Assembly: GCF_900115685.1 (NCBI RefSeq)
Contig: NZ_FOXJ01000001.1
Coordinates: forward strand, 1,521,796 to 1,585,795
Source of the DNA: Variovorax sp. 770b2
Lineage (GTDB): Bacteria > Pseudomonadota > Gammaproteobacteria > Burkholderiales > Burkholderiaceae_C
Direction: 5' to 3'
DNA: 64,000 nucleotides
Below the pieces are notes generated by a model, which was given only the letters and a program-made list of their open reading frames with translations, had not been told where the DNA came from and did not search any database. Positions 18,018 through 30,110 of this stretch are shown here, one piece after another. The translations under genes and the position numbers were made by a program. The number at the start of each line of letters is the position of its first letter. Within the stretch, counting starts at the first letter, position 1.

Positions 18018-19916
18018 GTGCCGCTGAACCATTCATCGCTGGACGATCGAGACGCCTACCTGTTCCGCGAAGGAACGCATTCCCGCCTGTACGACGTGCT
18101 GGGCTGCCACCCCGCCGATCCCGAAGAAGGAGGCGGCGCGCACTTTGCCGTGTGGGCGCCGAATGCCGAATCGGTGTCGGTGGTCGGAGACTGGAACTAC
18201 TGGTCCGGCGGCGTCGATCCGCTGCAGCCCAGCCCCGATGGCACGGGCATCTGGCGCGGGCACGTGCAGCACGCGGCCGTCGGGCAGGCCTACAAATACC
18301 GCATCCGTTCGCACCAGGGCGGCTACACGGTCGACAAGGCCGACCCGGTCGCTTTCGCTGCCGAGCCGCCGCCCGCCACTGCCTCGCGCATCTGCGAGCT
18401 CTCTTACGAATGGGGCGATGCGGACTGGATGGCGAACCGCGGACCGCGCAACGCGCTCGATGCGCCGCAGTCGGTCTACGAGGTGCACCTGGGGTCATGG
18501 CGCCGGAAGGACGGCCAGTTCCTCGGCTACCGCGAGCTGGCGCACCAACTCGCCGAGTACGTCACGAAGATGGGTTTCACCCATGTGGAGCTCATGCCGG
18601 TCACCGAGCATCCGTTCTACGGCTCGTGGGGCTACCAGACCACCGGCTATTTCGCGCCGACTTCGCGCTTCGGCTCGCCGCAGGACTTCATGTACCTCGT
18701 GGACCACCTGCACCAGCAGGGCATCGGCGTGCTGCTGGACTGGGTGCCCTCGCACTTTCCGACCGACGAGCACGGCCTGGGCTACTTCGACGGCACGCAC
18801 CTGTACGAGCACGCCGATCCGCGCCAGGGCTTCCACCCCGAGTGGAGCTCCAGCATCTTCAACTACGGCCGGGCCGAGGTGCGCAGCTTTCTCGTGTCGT
18901 CGGGGCTGTTCTGGCTGAACCTCTACCACCTGGACGGCCTGCGGGTGGATGCGGTCGCCTCGATGCTGTACCTGGACTACGCGCGCAAGCACGGCGAATG
19001 GATTCCCAACCGCCACGGCGGCCGCGAGAACCTGGAGGCCATCGACTTCCTGCAGACGCTGAACCGCGCCGTGTACCGCGAGCACCCCGACACCGTCACC
19101 GTGGCCGAGGAATCGACCGCCTGGCCGCGCGTCTCGCGCCCCACCGACATGGACGGCCTGGGCTTCGGCGAGAAATGGAACATGGGCTGGATGCACGACA
19201 CGCTGGCCTACATGAAGGAGGACCCGGTCAACCGCAAGTACCACCACCACAAGCTGACCTTCTCGCTGGTGTATGCCTTCCACGAGAACTTCGTGCTGCC
19301 GCTCTCGCACGACGAGGTGGTGCACGGCAAGGGCTCGCTCATCAACAAGATGCCCGGGGACCCGTGGCAGCAGTTCGCCAACCTCAGGGCGCTCTACGGC
19401 TTCATGTGGGCGCACCCGGGCAAGAAGCTGCTCTTCATGGGCGGCGAGTTCGGCCAGCGCCGCGAATGGACGCACGACGGCGAGCTCGAATGGTGGGTGT
19501 GCGAGCAGGAAGGGCATGGCGGCGTGCAGCGCCTGGTGGCGCAGCTGAACCGCGTGTACCGCGGCGCGCCCGCGCTGCACCAGGTCGACTTCTCTTCCTC
19601 GGGCTTCGAGTGGGTCACCGCCGACGACGCCGAGATGAGCGTGTTCGCGTTCCTGCGCAAGGCCGGCGACGGCAGTCCGCCCTTGCTCGTCGTGAGCAAC
19701 ATGACCCCGGTGCCGCGCACCAACTACCTGCTCGGCGTGCCGCTGGGCGGCCACTGGCACGAGGTGATCAACACCGACGCCACGGAGTTCGGCGGCTCGG
19801 GCTGGGGCAATTTCGGGGGCGTCGAGGCGGCGCCCGTGCGGTCCCACGGCCACCGGCAATCGGTGTGCATCACCTTGCCGCCGCTGTCCACGCTGATCCT
19901 GGAGCACCGTCCCTGA
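18018..19916 (+). CDS. glgB: 1,4-alpha-glucan branching enzyme
   Basis: 632 residues from GTG at 18018, chosen because AAGGA sits 6 bp upstream; a TTG at 17976 would add 14 residues. An N-terminal CBM48 (AHFAVWAPNAESVSVVGDWN) precedes the GH13 barrel with nucleophile D311 (GLRVDAVASM), acid/base E364 (AEEST) and D432 (LSHDEV), then a C-terminal beta domain. It introduces alpha-1,6 branches into glycogen-type glucan, the last step of the GlgE route. It is the first gene of a seven-gene operon; its stop overlaps the glgE start (TGATG). Confidence 0.95.
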   Translation: MPLNHSSLDDRDAYLFREGTHSRLYDVLGCHPADPEEGGGAHFAVWAPNAESVSVVGDWNYWSGGVDPLQPSPDGTGIWRGHVQHAAVGQAYKYRIRSHQGGYTVDKADPVAFAAEPPPATASRICELSYEWGDADWMANRGPRNALDAPQSVYEVHLGSWRRKDGQFLGYRELAHQLAEYVTKMGFTHVELMPVTEHPFYGSWGYQTTGYFAPTSRFGSPQDFMYLVDHLHQQGIGVLLDWVPSHFPTDEHGLGYFDGTHLYEHADPRQGFHPEWSSSIFNYGRAEVRSFLVSSGLFWLNLYHLDGLRVDAVASMLYLDYARKHGEWIPNRHGGRENLEAIDFLQTLNRAVYREHPDTVTVAEESTAWPRVSRPTDMDGLGFGEKWNMGWMHDTLAYMKEDPVNRKYHHHKLTFSLVYAFHENFVLPLSHDEVVHGKGSLINKMPGDPWQQFANLRALYGFMWAHPGKKLLFMGGEFGQRREWTHDGELEWWVCEQEGHGGVQRLVAQLNRVYRGAPALHQVDFSSSGFEWVTADDAEMSVFAFLRKAGDGSPPLLVVSNMTPVPRTNYLLGVPLGGHWHEVINTDATEFGGSGWGNFGGVEAAPVRSHGHRQSVCITLPPLSTLILEHRP

Positions 19917-21976
19917 TGAAGAATATTTTCTCGACCAAGCCGCTCGCACCGCAGGGCGGCAACGACTCCCACATCGCCCTGGACGACGGCGCCGCTCGCG
20001 CGGTCATCGATGCCGTCCTGCCCTGCGTGGACAACGGCCGCTTCGCCGTCAAGTGCGTGGCCGGCGAGCGCGTCGCGGTGCAGGCGCATTGCTTTACCGA
20101 CGGGCACGACGTGTTGCGCGTGCAGCTGTGCTGGCGTGCGCACGACCAGAAGGACTTTCGCGAAGTGCCCATGAAGCCGCTGGGCAACGATGTGTGGGAG
20201 GCCGCGTTTTCCCCGCCGGCGCTGGGCCGCTACGTCTACACGGTCGTGGCCTGGGTCGATCCGTTCGAGTCGTGGCGCCATGAGCTCGCGCGGCGCGTGG
20301 ACCCCGAGGACGTGCGCATCGCCGCGCAGGTCGGTGCGCTGGAAATCGCCGCCGCGGCCGCCCGTGCCGAAGGCGCCGACCGCGCCGCGCTGCAGCGCTG
20401 GGCCACCGAACTCGATGCGAGCGGCGCCAACCCCGGCGCCGACATCACCTCGCTGAAGGCGCTGGCGCTGGACGACGAATACGCCGACCTGGCGCGCCGG
20501 CATCCCGACCGCCGGCATGCGGTGCGCCACCCGGTCGAGCTGCCGCTGGTGGCCGACCGCGAGCGCGCGCGCTTCAGCACCTGGTACGAACTCTTTCCGC
20601 GCTCGGCCGGCGCCGAGCCCGGCGTGCACGGCACCTTCGGCGACGTGCAGGCGCGCCTGCCGGCCATCGCCGCCATGGGCTTCGACGTGCTGTATTTCCC
20701 GCCGATCCACCCGGTGGGGCGCATGCAGCGCAAGGGGCCGAACAACGCGCTCCAGGCCGGCCCCGAAGACGTGGGCAGCCCCTGGGCCATCGGCGCGGCC
20801 GAGGGCGGGCACAAGTCGATCCTGCCGGCGCTCGGCACCGCGGAGGATTTTCGCCACCTGCTCGCGCGCGCCGCCGAGCATGGCCTGGAGATCGCGCTGG
20901 ACATCGCCTTCCAGTGCGCCCCGGACCACCCCTACGTGAAGGCGCATCCCGACTGGTTCCGCTGGCGCCCCGACGGCACCGTGCAGTACGCCGAGAACCC
21001 GCCCAAGAAGTACCAGGACATCTATCCCTTCAACTTCGAGTGCGAAGACTGGCGCGGGCTCTGGGCCGAGCTCAAGAGCGTGTTCGACCACTGGATCGGG
21101 GAGGGCGTGCGCATCTTCCGCGTGGACAACCCGCACACCAAGGCCTTCCCGTTCTGGGAGTGGGTCATCGGCGAGGTCAAGCGCGAGCACCCCGAGACGA
21201 TCTTCCTGGCCGAGGCCTTCACGCGCCCGAAGGTGATGCACCGGCTCGCGAAGCTGGGCTTCTCGCAGTCGTACACCTACTTCACCTGGCGCAACACCAA
21301 GCAGGAGCTGGAGGAATACTTCACCGAGCTTTCCAGCGGCCCGGGCATCGACTACTTTCGCCCCAACGCGTGGCCCAACACGCCCGACATCCTTCACGAG
21401 CAACTGCAAACCGGTGAGCCCGCCGTGTACATGTCGCGCCTCGTGCTGGCCGCCACGCTCGCGGCCAACTACGGCCTCTACGGCCCGGCCTACGAGCTGC
21501 GCGAGCACTTGCCGCGCGGGCCGGCGAGCGAGGAATACCTCGACTCCGAGAAGTACCAGCTGCGCCACTGGAACCACGACGACCCCGCAAGCCTCGCGCC
21601 CTTCATCGCGCGGGTGAACCGCATCCGGCGCGAGAACCCGGCGCTGCAACGGGACCGGGGCCTGCGCTTCCTGCACGTGGACAACGACCAGCTGCTGGCC
21701 TATGCCAAGGCGTCGCCCGACGGCGAGAACGTGGTCGTCACGGTGGTCAACCTCGATCCGCACAACCCGCAGTGGGGCTGGGTCGGGCTCGAACCCGCGA
21801 GCGTGGGCGTGAAGGACGGCCGGGCATTCCAGATGCACGACCTCCTGAGCGGCCAGCGCTTCACCTGGCAGGGCGACTGGCACTACGTGCGCCTGGACCC
21901 CCGCAGCGTGCCCGCGCACATCTTCGTGGTCCGTCGCCGCCACGGCGACGAGCGCGACTTCGACTACTTCCTCTGA
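19916..21976 (+). CDS. glgE: Alpha-1,4-glucan:maltose-1-phosphate maltosyltransferase
   Basis: 686-residue GH13 enzyme of the GlgE type. An N-terminal beta domain (WRAHDQKDFREVPMKPLGNDVWEA) is followed by a barrel with family-typical FPPIHPVGR, nucleophile D404 in FRVDNPHTK and acid/base E433 in LAEAFTRP, 29 residues apart as in characterised GlgE. It transfers maltosyl units from maltose-1-phosphate to glucan ends. The partner maltokinase is fused to TreS in the next gene and the branching enzyme is the previous one, so the full GlgE pathway is encoded here. Confidence 0.95.
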   Translation: MKNIFSTKPLAPQGGNDSHIALDDGAARAVIDAVLPCVDNGRFAVKCVAGERVAVQAHCFTDGHDVLRVQLCWRAHDQKDFREVPMKPLGNDVWEAAFSPPALGRYVYTVVAWVDPFESWRHELARRVDPEDVRIAAQVGALEIAAAAARAEGADRAALQRWATELDASGANPGADITSLKALALDDEYADLARRHPDRRHAVRHPVELPLVADRERARFSTWYELFPRSAGAEPGVHGTFGDVQARLPAIAAMGFDVLYFPPIHPVGRMQRKGPNNALQAGPEDVGSPWAIGAAEGGHKSILPALGTAEDFRHLLARAAEHGLEIALDIAFQCAPDHPYVKAHPDWFRWRPDGTVQYAENPPKKYQDIYPFNFECEDWRGLWAELKSVFDHWIGEGVRIFRVDNPHTKAFPFWEWVIGEVKREHPETIFLAEAFTRPKVMHRLAKLGFSQSYTYFTWRNTKQELEEYFTELSSGPGIDYFRPNAWPNTPDILHEQLQTGEPAVYMSRLVLAATLAANYGLYGPAYELREHLPRGPASEEYLDSEKYQLRHWNHDDPASLAPFIARVNRIRRENPALQRDRGLRFLHVDNDQLLAYAKASPDGENVVVTVVNLDPHNPQWGWVGLEPASVGVKDGRAFQMHDLLSGQRFTWQGDWHYVRLDPRSVPAHIFVVRRRHGDERDFDYFL

Positions 21977-21991
21977 GAAGGCCCACTGCCC

Positions 21992-24900
21992 ATGAACGCA
22001 CCCGTTTCCCACATCGCGCTTGAAACCGTCGAGATCGACAACAGCGACGATCCGCTGTGGTACCGCGATGCGGTGATCTACCAGCTCAACGTCAAGGCCT
22101 TCTTCGACTCCAACAACGACGGCATGGGCGACTTCCGGGGCGTGACCGCCAAGCTGGACTACGTGAAGGAGCTGGGCGTCAACACCATCTGGCTGATGCC
22201 GTTCTACCCGTCGCCGCTGCGTGACGACGGCTACGACATCTCCGAGTACGAGGACGTGCACCCGCAGTACGGCACGCTGGACGACTTTCGCGAGATGCTG
22301 GCCGAGGCGCACAAGCGGGGCCTGCGCGTGATCACCGAGCTGGTCATCAACCACACATCGAACGAGCACCCGTGGTTCAAGGCCGCGCGCCTCGCGCCGC
22401 CCGGCTCGCCCGAGCGCGACTTCTACGTGTGGAGCGACACCGACCAGATCTACCAGGGCACGCGGATCATCTTCACCGACACCGAGACCTCCAACTGGAC
22501 CTGGGACCCGGTGGCCAAGCAGTACTTCTGGCACCGCTTCTTCAGCCACCAGCCGGACCTGAACTTCGACAATCCCGCGGTGATGGAAGCCATCCTGAAG
22601 ACGATGCGCTTCTGGCTGGACATGGGCGTGGACGGCTTCCGGCTCGACGCCATTCCCTACCTGGTGGAGCGCGACGGCACCAGCAACGAAAACCTGCCCG
22701 AGACGCACGCGGTGATCAAGCGGCTGCGCGCGGCCATCGATGCGCAATACAAGAACCGCTTCCTGCTCGCCGAGGCCAACATGTGGCCCGAAGACGTGCG
22801 CGAATATTTCGGCGATGGCGACGAGTGCCACATGGCGTACCACTTCCCGCTGATGCCGCGAATGTACATGGCCATCGCGCAGGAAGACCGGCACCCCATC
22901 GTCGAGATCATGGCGCAGACGCCCGACATTCCCGAAGGCTGCCAGTGGGCGATCTTCCTGCGCAACCACGACGAGCTCACGCTGGAGATGGTGACCAGCA
23001 AGGAGCGCGACTACATGTACACCATGTATGCGGCCGACATGCGCGCGCGCATCAACCTGGGCATCCGCCGGCGCCTGGCGCCGCTGATGGAAAACGACCT
23101 GGACCGCGTGAAGCTCATGAACGGCATGCTGCTGTCGATGCCGGGCTCGCCCATCATCTATTACGGCGACGAGATCGGCATGGGCGACAACGTGTTCGTG
23201 GGCGACCGCAACGGCGTGCGCACGCCCATGCAATGGAGCCCCGACCGCAACGCCGGCTTCTCGCGCGCCGATCCGCAGCGCCTGTACCTGCAGCCGATCA
23301 TGGACCCGATGTTCGGCTACGAGGCGCTCAACGTCGAAACGCAGACGCGCGACAGCAGCTCGCTGCTGAACTGGACCAAGCGCATGCTCGCCGTGCGCAA
23401 GACCAGCCATGCCTTCGGCCGCGGCAAGCGGCGCTTTTTGAAGCCGGGCAACCGCAAGATCCTGGCGTACCTGAGCGAGTACGACGGCGACGTGGTCCTC
23501 ACGGTGTTCAACCTCTCGCGCGCCGCGCAGCCGGTGGAGCTGGACCTCTCGGAGTTCAGGGGCTTCGTGCCCATCGAGATGCTGGGCCGCGCGCCGTTCC
23601 CGCCCATCGGCGAGCTGCCGTACCTGCTCACGCTGGCCTCGTACGGCTTCTACTGGTTCAAGCTCACGGCCGAGGCCGATGCGCCCAGCTGGCACGAGCA
23701 GGGCGTGGCGCTGCAGGAGTGGCCCACGCTGGTGCTGTTCGACGGCTGGACCAGCTTCTTTCGCGAGCGCGTGATGCCGTGGCGCATCGGCATGTCCGAG
23801 CGCATGCGCACCCAGTTCGAGCTGGAGACGCTGCCGCGCCACATCGAGATCCAGCGCTGGTATGCCTCCAAGGGCACGGCCATCCGGCGTGCGCGGCTGG
23901 TCGATCACGCGGTGTGGGAGGCGAACGGGCAGAGCTGGCTCTTGCCCTTGCTCGACCTGGACCTGGACGGCACCCCCGGTGGCGCCACCTACTTCATGCC
24001 GCTCGCGCTGGCCTGGGAAGAGCGCGACGAGGAGCGCATGGCCGGCGTCGCGCAGGCGGCCATCGCGCGAATCCGGCAGCAGGCGCAGGTCGGGCTGATG
24101 GGCGACGCCTTCTACGACGAGGCCTTCTGCCGCGAACTGGTGCGCACCATCGGCAACGGCGCCGAGCTGCCGACCTCGAACGGCAAGCTGGTCTTCAGGC
24201 CGACGGCCGCCTTCGCCGGGATGGCGGTCGACATCGACGCGCTGCTGGTCGGCCGCCCGAGCGGCGTGAGCAGCAACACGGTGGTCACGCTGAACGAAAC
24301 GCTGTTCCTCAAGGGCTACCGCCATGTGCGCGAGGGCATCAACCCCGAGCTGGAGATGGGCCGCTTTCTCACCGAGGTGGCGCACTACCCCAACTGCGTG
24401 CCGGTGCTCGGCGCGCTGGAGTACATGGCCAACGACGGCCGCACCATGACGCTGGCGATGGTGCAGAGCTACATGGCCAACCAGGGCGACGGCTGGGACT
24501 ACACGCTGGGTTATCTGGAGCGGTTCCTGCGCGACGTGGCCACCACCGACGGCACCGCACCCGACGGACCCGAGGTGGCCGCGGTGCACGGCGGCTTCCT
24601 CGCGCTCATGGCCACGCTGGGCCTGCGCACGGCCGAGCTGCACCGGGCGCTTGCCACCCGCACCGGCTCGGGCGCCTTCGACCCCGAGCCGCTGGCCGCC
24701 TCCGACTTTGCCGGCTTCAAGACGCACGCGGCCAGCGACGCCGCGGCCACGCTCCTGCTGCTGCGCGAGCGGCTCGACCTGCTGCCGCCGGCCGTGCAGG
24801 CCGACGCGCGCAACCTGCTGGACGCGGAGCACACGCTGCAGGCCGGCATCCAGGCGCGCCGTCCGGTCGAAGGCACCGGCATCAAGAGCCGCTACCACGG

Positions 24901-25309
24901 CGACTACCACCTGGGCCAGGTGCTGGTGAAGGACAACGACTTCGTCATCATCGACTTCGAGGGCGAGCCTGCGCGCAGCTTCGAGGAGCGCCGCACCAGG
25001 AGCTCGCCGCTGCGCGACGTGGCCGGCATGCTGCGTTCGTTCAACTATGCGCGCTGGTCGGCGCTGCGCCGCGTGGCGCAGAGCCCCGAGGAGGCCGAGC
25101 GGCTGGTCGCGCCCGCCATCGCCTGGGAAGAGGCCACGCGCGATGCCTTCCTGGCCGGCTACGGCGCCGCGCTCGACACCGAATTGCTCGCGCTGTTCGA
25201 ACTGGAGAAGGCGCTCTACGAGCTGCGCTACGAACTCAACAACCGCATCGACTGGGCGCAGGTCCCGCTGCACGGCGTGCTCGCGCTGATCCAGCCGGCC
25301 CGCGCCTGA
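21992..25309 (+). CDS. treS: Trehalose synthase fused to maltokinase
   Basis: 1105 residues. Residues ~15-560 are a GH13 trehalose synthase (start DPLWYRDAVIYQLNVKAF) with D219 (GFRLDAI), E261 (LAEANM) and D327 (NHDELT). The C-terminal ~500 residues are a maltokinase domain (PSWHEQGVALQEWP start; kinase-like HGDYHLGQVL near residues 969-978 and FVIIDFEGEP). TreS interconverts maltose and trehalose and the kinase makes maltose-1-phosphate for GlgE. This fusion is known in many proteobacteria. It sits 15 bp after glgE. Confidence 0.95.
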   Translation: MNAPVSHIALETVEIDNSDDPLWYRDAVIYQLNVKAFFDSNNDGMGDFRGVTAKLDYVKELGVNTIWLMPFYPSPLRDDGYDISEYEDVHPQYGTLDDFREMLAEAHKRGLRVITELVINHTSNEHPWFKAARLAPPGSPERDFYVWSDTDQIYQGTRIIFTDTETSNWTWDPVAKQYFWHRFFSHQPDLNFDNPAVMEAILKTMRFWLDMGVDGFRLDAIPYLVERDGTSNENLPETHAVIKRLRAAIDAQYKNRFLLAEANMWPEDVREYFGDGDECHMAYHFPLMPRMYMAIAQEDRHPIVEIMAQTPDIPEGCQWAIFLRNHDELTLEMVTSKERDYMYTMYAADMRARINLGIRRRLAPLMENDLDRVKLMNGMLLSMPGSPIIYYGDEIGMGDNVFVGDRNGVRTPMQWSPDRNAGFSRADPQRLYLQPIMDPMFGYEALNVETQTRDSSSLLNWTKRMLAVRKTSHAFGRGKRRFLKPGNRKILAYLSEYDGDVVLTVFNLSRAAQPVELDLSEFRGFVPIEMLGRAPFPPIGELPYLLTLASYGFYWFKLTAEADAPSWHEQGVALQEWPTLVLFDGWTSFFRERVMPWRIGMSERMRTQFELETLPRHIEIQRWYASKGTAIRRARLVDHAVWEANGQSWLLPLLDLDLDGTPGGATYFMPLALAWEERDEERMAGVAQAAIARIRQQAQVGLMGDAFYDEAFCRELVRTIGNGAELPTSNGKLVFRPTAAFAGMAVDIDALLVGRPSGVSSNTVVTLNETLFLKGYRHVREGINPELEMGRFLTEVAHYPNCVPVLGALEYMANDGRTMTLAMVQSYMANQGDGWDYTLGYLERFLRDVATTDGTAPDGPEVAAVHGGFLALMATLGLRTAELHRALATRTGSGAFDPEPLAASDFAGFKTHAASDAAATLLLLRERLDLLPPAVQADARNLLDAEHTLQAGIQARRPVEGTGIKSRYHGDYHLGQVLVKDNDFVIIDFEGEPARSFEERRTRSSPLRDVAGMLRSFNYARWSALRRVAQSPEEAERLVAPAIAWEEATRDAFLAGYGAALDTELLALFELEKALYELRYELNNRIDWAQVPLHGVLALIQPARA

Positions 25310-25341
25310 CCCGACAAAACGACATCGAGGAACAACGCACC

Positions 25342-26097
25342 ATGGAAAATTTCGGCATTCACCTGGAGCCGCTGCGCGCCATCCTCTACCAGGTCGGCGC
25401 CTTCATCCCGCGCCTGCTGATCGGGGTGGTGGTGGTCATCGTCGGCTGGCTCATCGCCAAGGCGGCGCGCTTCGCGGTGACCCGGGCGCTGCGCGCCATC
25501 AACTTCAACGTGCTGACCGAGCGCGCGGGCCTGGACAACTTCCTGCGCCAGGGCGGCCTCGCGGGCGACACCAGCAGCCTCTTCGGCATCCTCACGTACT
25601 GGCTGGTGATCCTGGCGTCGCTGCTCATCGCCTTCAACGGCATGGGGCTGAGCTACATCGCGGACCTTCTGGGGCGCATCGTCTGGTTCGTGCCGAACGT
25701 GTTCGTGGCGCTCCTGGTGCTGGCCTTCGGCTCGTATTTCGCGCGCTTCGTGGGCGAGGCGGTCGGCAGCTATTTCCGCGGCGTGAAGGTGCAGGACGCG
25801 GCGCTCTTCGGTAAGGTGGCGCAGTACGCGGTGATGGCCTTCGTGATCCTGATCGCGCTGGACCAGATCAAGGTGGGCGGCGACATCGTGCGCGAGAGCT
25901 TCCTGGTGATCCTGGCGGGCGTGGTTTTTGCGTTGGCCCTGGCATTCGGGCTGGCGGGCAAGGACTGGGCGAAAGCGCAGATCGAGCGCTGGTGGCCCCG
26001 GCAGGTCAAGGACGCAAGGACGCCGACAACGCCGACGCCCGGCGTCACCCCCGTGGGCACGCCCACGCGATTCGACAACGACCGACCACCCCGCTGA
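25342..26097 (+). CDS. Membrane channel-like protein with conserved TM-helix repeats (MscS-related)
   Basis: 251 residues with five or so membrane helices. The first (RLLIGVVVVIVGWLIAKAAR) and a later FVPNVFVALLVLAFGSYFAR are the 'conserved TM helix' repeats found at the N-terminus of MscS-like channels, but the full MscS pore and cytoplasmic beta domain are missing. The last helix ends AFGLAGKDWAKAQIERWWP, then a Pro/Thr-rich tail. It lies inside the trehalose operon (32 bp after treS, 15 bp before glgX). A role in osmotic response is plausible from that context only. Confidence 0.78.
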   Translation: MENFGIHLEPLRAILYQVGAFIPRLLIGVVVVIVGWLIAKAARFAVTRALRAINFNVLTERAGLDNFLRQGGLAGDTSSLFGILTYWLVILASLLIAFNGMGLSYIADLLGRIVWFVPNVFVALLVLAFGSYFARFVGEAVGSYFRGVKVQDAALFGKVAQYAVMAFVILIALDQIKVGGDIVRESFLVILAGVVFALALAFGLAGKDWAKAQIERWWPRQVKDARTPTTPTPGVTPVGTPTRFDNDRPPR

Positions 26098-26112
26098 ACC
26101 TGCGCTCACTGA

Positions 26113-28271
<2,159 letters not shown>

Positions 28272-28275
<4 letters not shown>

Positions 28276-30110
28276 GCGCGCGGGTCCATCGCATGCCGTT
28301 CGGCGCCACGACGCACGCCGAAGGCGTGGAGTTCGCACTCTGGGCGCCGTCCGCGGAAACCATCGTGCTCGAACACCGATCCGCGTCCCATCCGATGACC
28401 CGCGATGGCGGCTGGCATCGCCTGACGGTGCCGGGCGCGAAGCCCGGCGACAGCTACAGCTACCGGCTCGCGGACGGCACGCGCGTGCCCGATCCGGCCT
28501 CGCGCTACAACCCCGGCGACGTGCATGGCCCGAGCGTGGTGACGGACCCCGAGCGCTTCGCATGGACCGACGATGCATGGCGCGGCCGCCCGTGGGAAGA
28601 GGCGGTGGTCTACGAACTGCACATCGGCACCTTCACCGAAGAGGGCAGCTTCAACGCCGCGCGCGAGCGATTGGGCGCGCTCGCCGAACTGGGCATCACC
28701 GCCATCGAGCTCATGCCGCTCGCGGATTTTCCGGGGCGGCGCAACTGGGGCTACGACGGCGTGCTTCAGTTCGCACCCGATGCCTCCTACGGCACGCCCG
28801 ACGAGCTGAAGGCGCTGGTGGACACGGCCCATTCGCTCGGGTTGATGGTGCTGCTGGACGTGGTCTACAACCACTTCGGGCCGGAGGGCAACTACCTGCA
28901 TGCCTACTGCCCCGAGTTCTTCAACGCGGGGCACCGCACGCCGTGGGGTTCGGCGATCAACTTCGACGGTCCGGGCTCGCGCACGGTGCGCGACTTCTTC
29001 ATCCACAACGCGCTCTACTGGATCGAGGAGTTCCGCTTCGACGGCCTGCGCATGGACGCGATCCACGCCATCCACGACGAGACGCGGCCGCACATCGTGC
29101 GCGAGATCCGCGAGGCGATCGACGCCGGCCCGGCGCGCGAGCGCCACGTGCACCTGGTGCTGGAGAACGACACCAACCAGTCGTCGATGCTCATGCGCGA
29201 CGGCCGCGGCCTGCCGGTGGCCGGCACCGCGCAATGGAACGACGACCTGCACCACGCGGTGCACGTGCTGGCCACCGGCGAGCGCGACGGCTACTACGCC
29301 GACTATGCGGACGACCCGGTGTGCCGCTTCGCGCTGGCGCTGGCCGAGGGCTTCATCTACCAGGGCCAGCCATCCGCGTTCCGCCACGGCGAGGCGCGGG
29401 GCGAGCCGAGCGCGCGGCTGCCGCCGCAGGCCTTCGTGTCGTTCCTGCAGACCCACGACCAGGTGGGCAACCGCGCCTTCGGCGAGCGCATCCATGCGCT
29501 GGGCGATCCGGTGCTGGTGCGCGCGGCGATGGCCTGCCTGCTGCTGTCGCCGCATGTGCCGATGCTGTTCATGGGCGATGAGTTCGCGGCCTCCACGCCG
29601 TTCCAGTACTTCTGTGATTTCGGGCCCGACCTGGCCGCGGCCGTGTCCGAAGGGCGGCGTTCGGAATTCGGTGGATTCGCGGCTTTCAAGGACGAAGCGG
29701 CCCGCGCGCGCATTCCGGACCCGAATGCCGAGGCGACTTTTCTCGCATCGAAGCTGCGCTGGCGCGAACGCGGCACGCGCGCGCATTTCTCGCGGCTCAG
29801 CGAAGTGCAGCAACTGCTGGCGCTCCGGCATCGCCACATCGTTCCGCATCTCGCGGGGATGGCGGGCGCGGGCATCTACCGCTGCGAGAACGACATGCTC
29901 CGGGTGCAATGGGACCTGGAGCCCGAGGCCGAGGGCGCGTCGCCGATGCGGCTGCACATGCTGGCCCACTTCGGCGCGGCACCTGCAGAGGGCGTCCAGA
30001 TGCCGCCCGGCGAGGTGATCTACAGCGATGGTGCCCCGGCCGACGAAGACGCCGGGCGGCTGGCGCGCGGCGCGGTGCATGTGACGCTGGAGGCCGTGCA
30101 TGCGGGATGA
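28272..30110 (+). CDS. treZ: Malto-oligosyltrehalose trehalohydrolase
   Basis: 612 residues. A short N-terminal beta domain (GVEFALWAPSAETIVLE) precedes the GH13 barrel with D262 (GLRMDAIHAI), E298 (LVLENDTN) and D396 (QTHDQVGNRAFG). The VYNHFGPEGNYL loop and FMGDEFAAS C-terminal barrel end are typical TreZ. It cleaves trehalose from maltooligosyl-trehalose made by TreY. It overlaps glgX by 4 bp and the malQ::treY gene by 11 bp. Confidence 0.95.

Noticed and set aside
19724..25273. Very long open frame on the minus strand opposite glgE and treS
   Set aside because: It mirrors the codon pattern of the real genes in GC-rich DNA, gives a His/Arg/Val-rich product with no family features, and is fully antisense to two well-recognised enzymes.
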